DNA of 64,000 bases from positions 127,674 through 191,673 of the forward strand of contig QULQ01000007.1 in the NCBI GenBank assembly GCA_003490145.1. The letters are read 5' to 3'. This document shows, one piece after another, positions 1 through 8,299 of this stretch. Under the pieces are notes generated by a model, which worked only from the letters and a program-made list of their open reading frames with translations, was not told the DNA's origin and searched no databases. Positions within the stretch are counted from its first letter, which is position 1. Each line of letters starts with the position of its first letter. The position numbers and the translations under genes were made by a program. Source of the stretch: Lachnospiraceae bacterium OM04-12BH. GTDB lineage: Bacteria > Bacillota > Clostridia > Lachnospirales > Lachnospiraceae.

Positions 1-768
1 GGTATTCTGTGCAGTCTCGGACATGGTGCCAAGGACGCCGCATTCCCGGATCAGATTGCCGAACATGAGGAAGCCGACAAGGGAAACACTGGTCGGGGCG
101 ATGAGCCCGACAATAAACGTAACAACGATAGGAAATGCAATACGCACTCTTTTGGAAACGGATGAGGCCTGGTAGTTCATGGTCATGGTCCGTTCTTTTT
201 TTGTAGTGACAAGCCGGATGGCAAAGGGCTGGATGATAGGAACCAACGCCATATAGGAATAAGCAGCCACAGCAATGGCACCGATATAGTTAGAGTGCAG
301 GATCTGCGAAACCAGTATGGAGGTAGGACCGTCAGCAGCACCGATAATAGAGATGGAGGCGGCATCCTTTAAGTCAAAGCCAAGGAGCGTAGCCAGGATC
401 AGTGCAGCAAAAATGCCGAACTGGGCAGCAGCACCATACAGGAACAGGGCTGGCTTTGAAAGAAGAGGTCCAAAGTCGATCATGGCACCAATACCGATAA
501 ACAGAAGGATCGGCAGTGCTTCCGAAGCTTCGATCCCGATGTGGAACAGCCATTCTACAATGCCCTGTGTTTCACCAACACCGCTGACGACCTGATTCAG
601 TGCGCTGCTGAAGGGAAGGTTGACCAGAATGGCACCAAATCCCATGGGAAGCAGGAGAGATGGCTCATATTCTTTTTTGATGGCGAGATAGATCAGAAGC
701 AGGCCGATCAGGTACATGACAAGCTGCTTCCAGGTGATGGCTAATAAGCCGGAAATCAGAAAATCCAT
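1..768 (-). CDS. oadB: Sodium-translocating decarboxylase beta subunit (OadB/GcdB/MmdB family), 5' part only
   Basis: The gene runs off the left edge; 256 codons are visible. This family forms the membrane subunit of the biotin-dependent decarboxylase sodium pumps (oxaloacetate, methylmalonyl-CoA or glutaconyl-CoA), coupling carboxybiotin decarboxylation to Na+ export. The translation starts MDFLISGLLAITWKQLVMYL, is very hydrophobic, and carries the family signature GAADGPTSI around residue 146, where the conserved Asp lies in a re-entrant membrane segment, and later FGNLIRECGV. The start at 768 follows an AAAGGA ribosome site. The family is about 370-430 residues long, so roughly a third is missing. 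Which decarboxylase it belongs to cannot be told here. It lies behind a leader with a riboswitch-like fold and an intrinsic terminator. Confidence 0.93.
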   Translation of the reverse strand, partial: MDFLISGLLAITWKQLVMYLIGLLLIYLAIKKEYEPSLLLPMGFGAILVNLPFSSALNQVVSGVGETQGIVEWLFHIGIEASEALPILLFIGIGAMIDFGPLLSKPALFLYGAAAQFGIFAALILATLLGFDLKDAASISIIGAADGPTSILVSQILHSNYIGAIAVAAYSYMALVPIIQPFAIRLVTTKKERTMTMNYQASSVSKRVRIAFPIVVTFIVGLIAPTSVSLVGFLMFGNLIRECGVLGTMSETAQNT

Positions 769-814
769 AATAGTATCCTTTCTCTTGATCGTGATATTAA
801 GGGGTTGTCAGGGT

Positions 815-861
815 ATAAAAAAAGACCCTTATTACAGAGTGTTCCCTGTAATAAAAGTCTT
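815..861 (-). terminator. Intrinsic terminator in the oadB leader (attenuator)
   Basis: On the minus strand a 16-bp hairpin (arms 846-861 and 822-837, two G-U pairs) is followed by seven U residues at 817-823. It lies about 50 bases upstream of the oadB start, inside the leader, so it is an attenuator and not the end of a gene. Its 5' arm contains the CUUUU that also closes the upstream aptamer-like fold, so the two structures exclude each other. Confidence 0.88.
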
Positions 862-940
862 ACCATTTCAATTTCAGGCGGGTTGTCAAACCGTGATGAC
901 GCCTGGAAATCCACCGAAGTGCCGGCTACTCCCTTTTGTA
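852..940 (-). promoter_or_regulatory. Candidate cation riboswitch (yybP-ykoY manganese type signature) in the oadB leader
   Basis: Read on the minus strand the transcript starts with AAAAGGGAGUAGC and ends with GGUAAGACUUUU. This closely matches the two conserved ends of the yybP-ykoY (Mn2+) aptamer, GGGGAGUAGC and GCAAGACCUUU. AAAAG (933-937) pairs with CUUUU (853-857) as the closing helix. Because CUUUU is also part of the terminator stem, ligand binding should prevent termination (an ON switch). The predicted transcription start near 940 leaves the aptamer at the very 5' end. Typical targets of this class are Mn2+/cation exporters, so a sodium decarboxylase target is unexpected; a sodium-sensing class (Na+-I, DUF1646 motif) is an alternative. 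Confidence 0.62.
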
Positions 941-947
941 TGATGAT

Positions 948-976
948 ATCATAACTGTTTCCGGTGGCGGTGTCAA
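948..976 (-). promoter_or_regulatory. Sigma-A promoter for the oadB leader
   Basis: On the minus strand TTGACA (976-971) and TATGAT (953-948) are separated by exactly 17 bases. The start would fall near 940, directly ahead of the aptamer-like sequence. Confidence 0.82.
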
Positions 977-1025
977 CAGTTTTTGAGAGTGCATTTTTCG
1001 TTGCATTTTTCCGGGGGATTAGAAA

Positions 1026-1054
1026 TTGACAAAATGGCTATTCTACCTTATGAT
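1026..1054 (+). promoter_or_regulatory. Sigma-A promoter of the aspS T-box transcript
   Basis: TTGACA (1026-1031), a 17-base spacer and TATGAT (1049-1054) place the start near 1061, just ahead of T-box stem I. It is back to back with the oadB promoter; about 50 bases separate the two -35 boxes. Confidence 0.85.
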
Positions 1055-1061
1055 ATAGGAA

Positions 1062-1400
1062 GCATAAAAGGAAACAATGTGAAAAGCGATGACGAAGAGA
1101 AGTAGTATGAGAATTCACTTCCAGAGAGCCGGCACAGGTGGGAGCCCGGCAGCAGAGCTCATATGAATAACACTTCCGAGCTGCAGACTGAAAGCCGTAC
1201 CTGTTTTGCTGAGGGTGATTTCCAGAAGGCTGATATGATATTTTACAGGAACTCACAGAAAGTATTCAGAAGGGTTGGAGAGTAGGAACGCCGGCAGCTG
1301 GCCGTAATTCAGTTTAAGTGACTGCAGATGCAGTAAATCAGGTGGTACCGCGGATCATGATTCGTCCTGAATTGATGAACTTCAATTCGGGGTGTTTTTA
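1062..1400 (+). promoter_or_regulatory. T-box leader controlling aspS, specifier apparently AAC (Asn)
   Basis: The T-box proper GGTGGTACCGCGG is at 1341-1353, followed by a terminator hairpin at 1366-1390 and a U-rich run to 1400. Stem I is recognisable: AGAGAGCCGG and GAGCCCGGC in the distal part, and TATGAG (about 1118) pairing with CTCATA (about 1158). The 3' side of the specifier loop reads GAATAACAC. Taking the usual one-base gap after GAA, the specifier is AAC at 1169-1171, an asparagine codon. No GAC or GAT Asp triplet is visible in that loop. Uncharged tRNA-Asn would then promote readthrough into aspS, as expected for a non-discriminating AspRS feeding the amidotransferase route to Asn-tRNA. 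The T-box call is firm; the specifier register is my reading. Confidence 0.93.
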
Positions 1401-1481
1401 TTTTATGGCAGAAAGGCAGCCCGGTGAAGTGCTTATCCTGTTAAGCAGGGTCATGAAAAAGAAAAGAAAGAGGAGAAAGAA

Positions 1482-3233
1482 ATGGAATTATCAACACTGT
1501 ATCGTGAAAGAACACTGGACAGGCTTTCCGAAGATGATATCGGTAAGGTTCTGAAGGTAGCCGGATGGGTAGAGAATATCCGTGACCATGGTGGTGTATC
1601 CTTCATTGATTTAAGAGACATGTACGGCGTACTGCAGATCGTTATGAGGAATACCGACCTGCTGAAGGGAATCAGTAAGGAAGACTGTGTGACGATCACG
1701 GGAGAGGTAGAGAAGAGAGATGAGGAAACCTACAATCCAAAGATCCCTACAGGAACGATTGAACTGGAGGCACACTCTATCGAAATCCTTGGTAAGGTTT
1801 ACAAGCCGCTGCCGTTTGAGATCGCAGCCTCCAAAGAGATCAGAGAGGACTTACGTCTGAAATACCGTTACCTTGACTTGAGAAACAGAAAGGTTTTGGA
1901 TAACATGATCTTCCGTTCCGAGGTGATCGCATTCCTGCGCCAGAAGATGACGGAGATGGGATTTATGGAAATGCAGACCCCCATTCTGTGTGCTTCTTCT
2001 CCGGAAGGCGCAAGAGACTACATCGTTCCGTCAAGACATTACAAGGGTAAGTTCTATGCACTGCCTCAGGCACCCCAGCAGTATAAGCAGCTCCTGATGG
2101 TATCCGGAATTGATAAGTACTTCCAGATCGCACCCTGCTTCCGCGATGAGGATGCAAGAGCAGACCGTTCTCCCGGAGAATTCTACCAGCTTGATTTCGA
2201 GATGAGCTTTGCTACCCAGGAGGATGTATTCCGGGTAGGTGAGGAGGTTCTGACAGCCACCTTTGAAAAATTCGCACCGAAGGGCTTCCAGGTTACACAG
2301 GCACCTTATCCGGTTATCAGTTATAAACAGGCCATGCTGGAGTTCGGCTCCGATAAGCCTGATCTTCGGAACCCGCTGAGAATTATTGATTTGTCCGAAT
2401 TCTTTGACCGCTGTACCTTCAAGCCTTTCCAGAACAAGACAGTAAGAGCTATTAAGATCCACGGTCATCAGTCCAAGGGCTTTCATGAAAAGATGCTGAA
2501 GTTTGCTACCGGAATCGGCATGGGAGGACTTGGCTATCTGGAGGTACAGGAGGATCTGTCCTATAAAGGGCCGATCGACAAGTTTATCCCGGATGATATG
2601 AAGGCAGAGCTCCGTGAAAAAGCAGGGCTTGAAGCAGAAGATACCATCTTCTTTATCGCAGACAAGGAAGAGCGGGCAGCAGGCTATGCCGGACAGATCC
2701 GTAATGAGCTTGGCGCCAGACTGGACCTTTATGAGAAGAACGCATACCGTTTCTGCTTTGTTAATGACTTCCCGATGTTTGAGCTGGATGAGGAGACAAA
2801 GAAGATCGGATTTACCCATAATCCCTTCTCCATGCCGCAGGGGGGACTGGATGCACTTTTAAATAAGGATCCGCTGGAAATACTGGCATATCAGTACGAT
2901 ATTGTCTGCAATGGAGTAGAGCTTTCTTCCGGAGCAGTCCGTAACCACAGCATTGACATCATGGTCAAGGCCTTTGAGATCGCAGGCTATGATGAAGAAG
3001 TACTGAAGCAGAAGTTTGGAGCACTCTATCAGGCATTCCAGTTTGGTGCACCGCCGCATGCAGGCATGGCACCCGGGGTAGACCGGATGATCATGCTTCT
3101 CCGCAATGAGGAGAATATCCGGGAGATCATTGCCTTCCCGATGAGTGGTACAGCACAGGATCTGATGTGTGGGGCACCGAATGAGGTAACGGAGCAGCAG
3201 CTTCGCGAGGTTCATATTAAGGTAAGAGCGTAG
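1482..3233 (+). CDS. aspS: Aspartyl-tRNA synthetase, bacterial type, probably non-discriminating
   Basis: Class II synthetase of 583 residues charging tRNA-Asp (and probably tRNA-Asn) with aspartate in the cytoplasm. An N-terminal OB-fold anticodon-binding domain covers about residues 1-105. Class II motif 2 FRDEDARADR is at 220-229, a GAD insertion lies around 290-400, and motif 3 GMAPGVDRMIML is near 528-539. In the segment RDHGG, residue 36 is His. As I recall, discriminating enzymes such as that of E. coli have Leu there, while the non-discriminating Pseudomonas enzyme has His. This agrees with the Asn specifier in the T-box. The start ATG follows AGGAGAAAGAA. trkA follows after 22 bases. 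Confidence 0.97.
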   Translation: MELSTLYRERTLDRLSEDDIGKVLKVAGWVENIRDHGGVSFIDLRDMYGVLQIVMRNTDLLKGISKEDCVTITGEVEKRDEETYNPKIPTGTIELEAHSIEILGKVYKPLPFEIAASKEIREDLRLKYRYLDLRNRKVLDNMIFRSEVIAFLRQKMTEMGFMEMQTPILCASSPEGARDYIVPSRHYKGKFYALPQAPQQYKQLLMVSGIDKYFQIAPCFRDEDARADRSPGEFYQLDFEMSFATQEDVFRVGEEVLTATFEKFAPKGFQVTQAPYPVISYKQAMLEFGSDKPDLRNPLRIIDLSEFFDRCTFKPFQNKTVRAIKIHGHQSKGFHEKMLKFATGIGMGGLGYLEVQEDLSYKGPIDKFIPDDMKAELREKAGLEAEDTIFFIADKEERAAGYAGQIRNELGARLDLYEKNAYRFCFVNDFPMFELDEETKKIGFTHNPFSMPQGGLDALLNKDPLEILAYQYDIVCNGVELSSGAVRNHSIDIMVKAFEIAGYDEEVLKQKFGALYQAFQFGAPPHAGMAPGVDRMIMLLRNEENIREIIAFPMSGTAQDLMCGAPNEVTEQQLREVHIKVRA

Positions 3234-3255
3234 GACTCAAAAGTGAGGAATCATA

Positions 3256-4638
3256 ATGAAATCACGCAGTGATATAAAAATATTTATTGTAGGAGGAGGC
3301 GAGATTGGCCGTTCGCTTGCCGGACAGCTTTCCAGGGATGGATATGAACTGACCCTGATCGACAGAAACCAGGATGTGGTAAAGAGCCTGAGCAACAGCT
3401 TTGATATTATCTGCTTTGAAGGTAATGGCGCTTCCTATACCACACTGCAGGAGCTTTCCGCAGGCAAGGCAGATATCTGGATTGCCGTGACAGAGTCCGA
3501 TGAACTGAATATACTGAGCTGTATGACAGCCCATATGATGGGAGCCAAGCATACCATTGCCCGTATCAGGGACGTGGATTATGCAAGGCAGAATCATTTT
3601 TACAAGGATAAGCTGGGGCTTTCCATGATCATTAACCCGGAGCTGGCAACGGCTCTGGAGATCTTCCGGCTGCTTCGTTTCCCGCTGGCAACCCGTGTGG
3701 AAACCTTTGCAAGAGGCAGAGCGGAGCTTGTCCAGATCAATGTCCGGAATGAAAGCCCGCTGATCGGCCATTCCCTGATCGAGATGAACCAGGATATGGG
3801 GATCAACCTGCTGATCTGTGCGATCGTCCGGGACGGGGAGGCCTTTGTGCCAAAAGGAAATACGGTGATCAGCAGAGGGGATATCCTGTATATGACAGGT
3901 GCTGCGGATGAATTCCGTAAATCCTTCAAAAAGATCAAGCTTCCGGTAAAGCCGCTGCAGTCCGTTATGATCGCAGGAGGCGGACGGATAGCTTATTATC
4001 TGGCAGAGGCAGTGCTGGAGCAGGGGGCGAAGGTAACCCTGATCGAGAAAAATAAGGTGATGGCAACAGAGCTTTCTGAAGCCGTGGAAGGGATCAACGT
4101 GGTATGCGATGATGCGCTTGCCTATTTTGATTCCATGTCCCAGTCGGATATCGAGAATACAGACGCATTTATTACGATCACAGATAATGATGAATATAAT
4201 CTGGTGGCAGCCATGTATGGGGAGTCCCAGGGTATCAGCAAGGTGATTTCCAGGATCGCAGCCAAATCAAGGCTTAAGGTGCTGCCGGAGGGGAGCAAGA
4301 TCTGTACGATCTCAAGAGAGGATGTTGCAGCGGACAGAATTCTTGGCTACAGCAGATCTCTTCTGAATGCAGAGGATAATGATGCGGTGGAATCTCTGTA
4401 CCGTCTGATGGATGGCAGACTGGAGATCATCGAGTTTAAGGTGGATGACAGGGATCTGAACCTGAATACCCCACTGAAGGATCTGAGAATGAAACAGAAT
4501 ATGCTGATCGGCTGTATTATCCGTGATTTCCGGATCATCATTCCCAGGGGTGATGATGTGATCCTTCCAGGAGATACGGTACTGGTAGCTGTCATTGACA
4601 GACAGATCGCAAGACTGGAAGACATATTTGCTTCCTAG
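3256..4638 (+). CDS. trkA: Trk potassium uptake regulatory subunit TrkA
   Basis: Cytoplasmic NAD(H)-binding gating subunit of the Trk K+ transporter, 460 residues. It has the duplicated arrangement RCK_N - RCK_C - RCK_N - RCK_C. The first dinucleotide-binding loop is IVGGGEIGRSLAG (about residues 11-23) and the second is MIAGGGRIAYYLAE (about 237-250). Full-length TrkA in bacteria is about 450-460 residues, so nothing is missing. The start ATG at 3256 has GTGAGGAATCATA upstream. It overlaps no other gene and is followed 10 bases later by trkH, its membrane partner. Confidence 0.96.
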   Translation: MKSRSDIKIFIVGGGEIGRSLAGQLSRDGYELTLIDRNQDVVKSLSNSFDIICFEGNGASYTTLQELSAGKADIWIAVTESDELNILSCMTAHMMGAKHTIARIRDVDYARQNHFYKDKLGLSMIINPELATALEIFRLLRFPLATRVETFARGRAELVQINVRNESPLIGHSLIEMNQDMGINLLICAIVRDGEAFVPKGNTVISRGDILYMTGAADEFRKSFKKIKLPVKPLQSVMIAGGGRIAYYLAEAVLEQGAKVTLIEKNKVMATELSEAVEGINVVCDDALAYFDSMSQSDIENTDAFITITDNDEYNLVAAMYGESQGISKVISRIAAKSRLKVLPEGSKICTISREDVAADRILGYSRSLLNAEDNDAVESLYRLMDGRLEIIEFKVDDRDLNLNTPLKDLRMKQNMLIGCIIRDFRIIIPRGDDVILPGDTVLVAVIDRQIARLEDIFAS

Positions 4639-4648
4639 GAGCAGAGAA

Positions 4649-6088
4649 ATGAATAAAAGAAAAATAGTCAGTTTTATTGGAAGAATCATATTGATTGAAG
4701 CGGCTCTCATGGTACTGCCGCTTTTTGTTGCCTTGTATTATGGAGATGGAGATGCATGGGTTTTTGCGGTTACGATCCTGGCGGCACTGATCCCAGGGGT
4801 ACTTATGGCAAGAGTCAGGCAGTCGGACAGAAGACTCAGCAGCAGGGATGGATACTTTATCGTGGCGGCGACCTGGATCATCATTTCCCTGATCGGTGCC
4901 ATGCCGCTGTATATGGCAGGGGGATTCCGTTCCTACTGGAGTGCCCTGTTTGAGATCGCATCCGGTTTCAGCACCACAGGCGCTTCTGTGCTGGCGCAGC
5001 CGGAGCTCCTTGGACATGGCGTTCTGTTCTGGAGAAGCTTTACCCATTGGATCGGTGGTATGGGTGTCCTGGTATTTGTAATGATGGTCATGCCTATGGA
5101 AAATGACAATTCCATGCATCTTGTACGTGCAGAGGTGCCGGGACCTACTGCAGGCAAGCTGGTGCCGAGAATGCGGACTACATCTATGATCCTGTATGGT
5201 ATATATGCAGCCATGACGATGATACTGCTTGTTTTGCTCCTGCTTGGGGGAATGCCGTTATTTGACAGCTTCTGTATAGCCTTTGGAACAGCAGGAACCG
5301 GTGGATTTGCAGTGTCGTCAGCGGGCGTGGCCGGTTATCACAGTGCTTATATTGAGATCCTGCTTGGAATTTTTATGCTGTTATTTGGCGTAAACTTTAA
5401 TGTATACCATCTTCTGCTTCTCGGCAAGGTAAAGGATGCACTGAAATCGGAAGAGGTAAAAGCTTATCTTGGAATTGTAATTACAGCCACTGTATTGATT
5501 TCTATCAATACCTTCAGCCGGGTGACAGGACTTGGAACAACAGTCAGGAATGCATTTTTTCAGGTGGCTAGTATTATGACCACATCCGGTTTTGCCACGG
5601 TGGACTTTAATTTCTGGCCTGAATTTTCCAAGCATACGCTTGTACTTCTAATGATTATCGGTGCCTGTGCCGGATCTACCGGAGGTGGCTTCAAGGTATC
5701 AAGACTGATCATCCTGTTAAAGGCCATGATGGCAGAGGTAAGGCATATCATTACGCCGAAGGCGATCAATCCCGTGAGGATTGATGGTAAGCCTATTGAT
5801 AAGGAAACACTGAATTCCATCAGGATCTACGCAGCAGCTTATCTGATCCTGATCTGTCTGTTTACCTGGATCCTTTCCCTGGATGGCAAGGATCTGACGA
5901 CCAATGTGACAGCAGTGCTGTCCTGCTTTAACAATATAGGACCGGGACTTGGCGGTGTCGGCCCCATGAATAACTTCGGGATTTACTCTGACTGGGCACA
6001 GGTACTGCTATCCCTTTGTATGCTGACAGGAAGACTGGAGATATTCCCTATGCTGCTTCTGTTTGGAAGATCCATGCATACCAGATAG
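4649..6088 (+). CDS. trkH: Trk potassium uptake membrane subunit TrkH
   Basis: K+ channel-like membrane subunit of 479 residues that pairs with TrkA. Four pore-loop repeats are visible with their filter glycines: FSTTGAS, GTAGTGGFA, MTTSGFATVDF and FNNIGPGLGG, each between two hydrophobic helices. I place the start at 4649 (MNKRKIVSFIGR), preceded by AGGAG at 4637-4641. An in-frame ATG further upstream lies inside trkA and would add 18 polar residues without a ribosome site. The order aspS-trkA-trkH and the short gaps suggest one transcript under the T-box. Confidence 0.95.
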   Translation: MNKRKIVSFIGRIILIEAALMVLPLFVALYYGDGDAWVFAVTILAALIPGVLMARVRQSDRRLSSRDGYFIVAATWIIISLIGAMPLYMAGGFRSYWSALFEIASGFSTTGASVLAQPELLGHGVLFWRSFTHWIGGMGVLVFVMMVMPMENDNSMHLVRAEVPGPTAGKLVPRMRTTSMILYGIYAAMTMILLVLLLLGGMPLFDSFCIAFGTAGTGGFAVSSAGVAGYHSAYIEILLGIFMLLFGVNFNVYHLLLLGKVKDALKSEEVKAYLGIVITATVLISINTFSRVTGLGTTVRNAFFQVASIMTTSGFATVDFNFWPEFSKHTLVLLMIIGACAGSTGGGFKVSRLIILLKAMMAEVRHIITPKAINPVRIDGKPIDKETLNSIRIYAAAYLILICLFTWILSLDGKDLTTNVTAVLSCFNNIGPGLGGVGPMNNFGIYSDWAQVLLSLCMLTGRLEIFPMLLLFGRSMHTR

Positions 6089-6114
6089 AAAAGGCAGAAA
6101 AAAAGCCCATGGGA

Positions 6115-6143
6115 TTGCTATTTTCCCGCAAATGTGCTATGAT
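6115..6143 (+). promoter_or_regulatory. Sigma-A promoter for ptb-buk
   Basis: TTGCTA (6115-6120), 17 bases, then TATGAT (6138-6143). The predicted start is about 50 bases upstream of the ptb ATG, with GAGGTGTGAACAA as the ribosome site. Confidence 0.65.
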
Positions 6144-6199
6144 TTTTTTGTTGTGATTATGTTATAAATTTAACAAATAAAAATAAGAGGTGTGAACAA

Positions 6200-7120
6200 A
6201 TGAGCAAGAATTTTGATGATTTATTGTCCAAGGTGTCAGAGTGCAGTAAGAAGATTCTGTCCGTTGCAGTGGCACAGGATAAGGCTGTGCTGGAGGCAGT
6301 TAAGGCTGCAAAGGAGCGTGGTATTGCAGATGCGATTCTGGTTGGTAATGAAGCAGAGATCCGTGAGATCGGAGCCTCCCTTTCCATGAATATGGATGAA
6401 TATGAAATCATCAATGAGCCTGATGTAGTAGAGGCTTCCTTAAAGGCAGTTTCTCTTGTACACGATGGCAGGGCAGATATGTATATGAAGGGTCTTCTGG
6501 ATTCCAAGACTTTCTTAAAGAGCGTGCTGAACAAGGAAGTCGGGCTTCGTACCGGACAGCCTCTTTCCCATGTGTGTGTATTTGAGATTCCCGGGATCGA
6601 CCGTCTGCTTTTCTTTACAGATGTTGCATTTATGCCTTACCCCACATTAGAGGATAAGAAGTTTATCATTAAGTATACTGTAGAGGTAGCAAAGGCCTGC
6701 GGCGTAGAGTGTCCGAAGGTAGCTCCCCTTGCAGCGGTAGAAGTAGTAAATCCCAAGATGCCTGTTACCGTAGAGGCGGCAGAGCTGACAAGAATGAACG
6801 AGGAAGGCGAGATCAAGGACTGTATCGTAGACGGACCGCTTTCTCTTGATATTGCCATTGACAGGGCAGCAGCAGAAGAAAAGGGAGCCATGGATCGTAA
6901 GATCACAGGCGATGCCGATATCCTTCTTTTCCCCGATATCCATGCAGGAAATCTGGTATACAAGGCAATCGTTCATCTTGTAAAGGTAAAGAATGGCTGT
7001 ATCCTGACAGGAACCAAGGCTCCTGTTATCCTGACATCCCGTTCTGACACATTTGAAACCAAGGTAAATTCCATTGCACTTGCTGCAGTGGTAGCAGAAG
7101 AAATGAAAAAGAATCAGTAG
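6200..7120 (+). CDS. ptb: Phosphate butyryltransferase (phosphotransbutyrylase)
   Basis: Cytoplasmic acyltransferase of the PTA/PTB family, 306 residues, converting butyryl-CoA and phosphate to butyryl phosphate and CoA. The family features are the N-terminal VAQDKAVLEAVKAAKERGIA region, the DGRADMYMKGLLDSKTFLKSVL segment near residues 94-115, and the C-terminal KAPVILTSRSDTFETKVNSIA. The length matches Clostridium Ptb (about 300). It is directly followed by buk, 9 bases apart, which distinguishes it from a plain phosphate acetyltransferase. Branched-chain or other short acyl-CoA substrates are possible. Confidence 0.94.
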   Translation: MSKNFDDLLSKVSECSKKILSVAVAQDKAVLEAVKAAKERGIADAILVGNEAEIREIGASLSMNMDEYEIINEPDVVEASLKAVSLVHDGRADMYMKGLLDSKTFLKSVLNKEVGLRTGQPLSHVCVFEIPGIDRLLFFTDVAFMPYPTLEDKKFIIKYTVEVAKACGVECPKVAPLAAVEVVNPKMPVTVEAAELTRMNEEGEIKDCIVDGPLSLDIAIDRAAAEEKGAMDRKITGDADILLFPDIHAGNLVYKAIVHLVKVKNGCILTGTKAPVILTSRSDTFETKVNSIALAAVVAEEMKKNQ

Positions 7121-7129
7121 GAGGTAATC

Positions 7130-8197
7130 ATGTCAGTTAAGAGTTTAATCATCAATCCGGGTTCTACTTCCACCAAGATCGGTGTATTCGAAGATGAAAC
7201 CCTGTTATTTGAAGAAACCCTTCGTCATTCTACCGAAGAGATCGCACAGTATGCGTCTATCGTAGACCAGAAGGATTTCCGTAAGCAGATCATTCTTGAC
7301 CTGCTGAAGGAGAAGGACTTTGATATCAGATCCCTGCAGGTAATTGTAGGCCGTGGGGGTATGTTAAAGCCGATCCCGGGTGGCACCTATGCAGTCAGTG
7401 ATGATCTGCTTCATGACCTGAAGATCGGTAAGCAGGGACAGCATGCATCCAATCTTGGCGGCATTCTGGCAAGAGAGATCGGGGACGAAATCGGTGTTCC
7501 TTCCTATATCGTTGACCCTGTCGTAGTAGATGAGCTGATGCCTATCGCAAGATATTCAGGTGTACCGGAGCTTCCAAGAACGAGCGTGTTCCATGCCCTG
7601 AACCAGAAGGCTGTAGCCAAGAGATATGCGAAGGAGAAGGGCGTTTCCTATGAATCCCTGAATCTGATCGTAGTACATATGGGCGGTGGTGTTTCTGTAG
7701 GCGCCCATGAAAAGGGACGTGTCATTGATGTATTCAATGCCCTTGATGGAGACGGTGCTTTCTCACCTGAGAGAGCCGGAGCAGTTCCTTCAGGCGCACT
7801 GATCAGGATGTGCTTCTCAGGTGAATATACCGAGAAGGAAGTTTACAAGAAGATCGTTGGCGGCGGCGGATTCAATGCATATCTTGGAACCAATGATATG
7901 CGTGATGTTGCCAAGATGATCGATGAAGGTGATACACATGCTGATGAGGTAAGAGAGGCATTTATCCTTCAGGTCTGCAAGAATATTGGTTCCATGTCCT
8001 GCGTATTAAAAGGCAAGGTAGATGCGATCATCGTTACCGGTGGCATTGCTTACAATAAGGCAGTGGTTGACAAGATGGAAGAGAGAGCCGGATTTATTGC
8101 TCCATTCACCGTATATCCCGGAGAAGATGAGCTGCTTGCCCTGGCACAGGGTGCGCTCCGTGTATTAAACGGCGAAGAAAAGGCAATGGAATATTAA
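7130..8197 (+). CDS. buk: Butyrate kinase
   Basis: ASKHA-fold acyl kinase, 355 residues, converting butyryl phosphate and ADP to butyrate and ATP. The N-terminal phosphate loop [14 protein letters not shown] is at about residues 9-22; the central [18 protein letters not shown] and the adenosine-binding IIVTGGIAY are present. The start has AGGAGGTAATC upstream. With ptb it forms the kinase route for butyrate formation and substrate-level ATP. A strong terminator follows at 8231. Confidence 0.95.
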   Translation: MSVKSLIINPGSTSTKIGVFEDETLLFEETLRHSTEEIAQYASIVDQKDFRKQIILDLLKEKDFDIRSLQVIVGRGGMLKPIPGGTYAVSDDLLHDLKIGKQGQHASNLGGILAREIGDEIGVPSYIVDPVVVDELMPIARYSGVPELPRTSVFHALNQKAVAKRYAKEKGVSYESLNLIVVHMGGGVSVGAHEKGRVIDVFNALDGDGAFSPERAGAVPSGALIRMCFSGEYTEKEVYKKIVGGGGFNAYLGTNDMRDVAKMIDEGDTHADEVREAFILQVCKNIGSMSCVLKGKVDAIIVTGGIAYNKAVVDKMEERAGFIAPFTVYPGEDELLALAQGALRVLNGEEKAMEY

Positions 8198-8230
8198 TCC
8201 GTTCCGGAGCAGGAAAACAGGAAAATACAG

Positions 8231-8264
8231 AGGACACAGTGATCTAAGCTGTGTCTTCTTTTTT
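8231..8264 (+). terminator. Terminator of ptb-buk
   Basis: Hairpin AGGACACAG...CTGTGTCTT with its core pairing 8233-8239 to 8249-8255, followed by a T-rich run to 8264. Confidence 0.82.
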
Positions 8265-8299
8265 ACGAATAAACGGAAGAACAGGAGGAAAGAGAATAA

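Noticed and set aside
2031..2819. 262-codon open frame on the minus strand inside aspS
   Set aside because: It is antisense to a fully conserved synthetase, has no ribosome site and no recognisable domain; it reflects codon bias of aspS.
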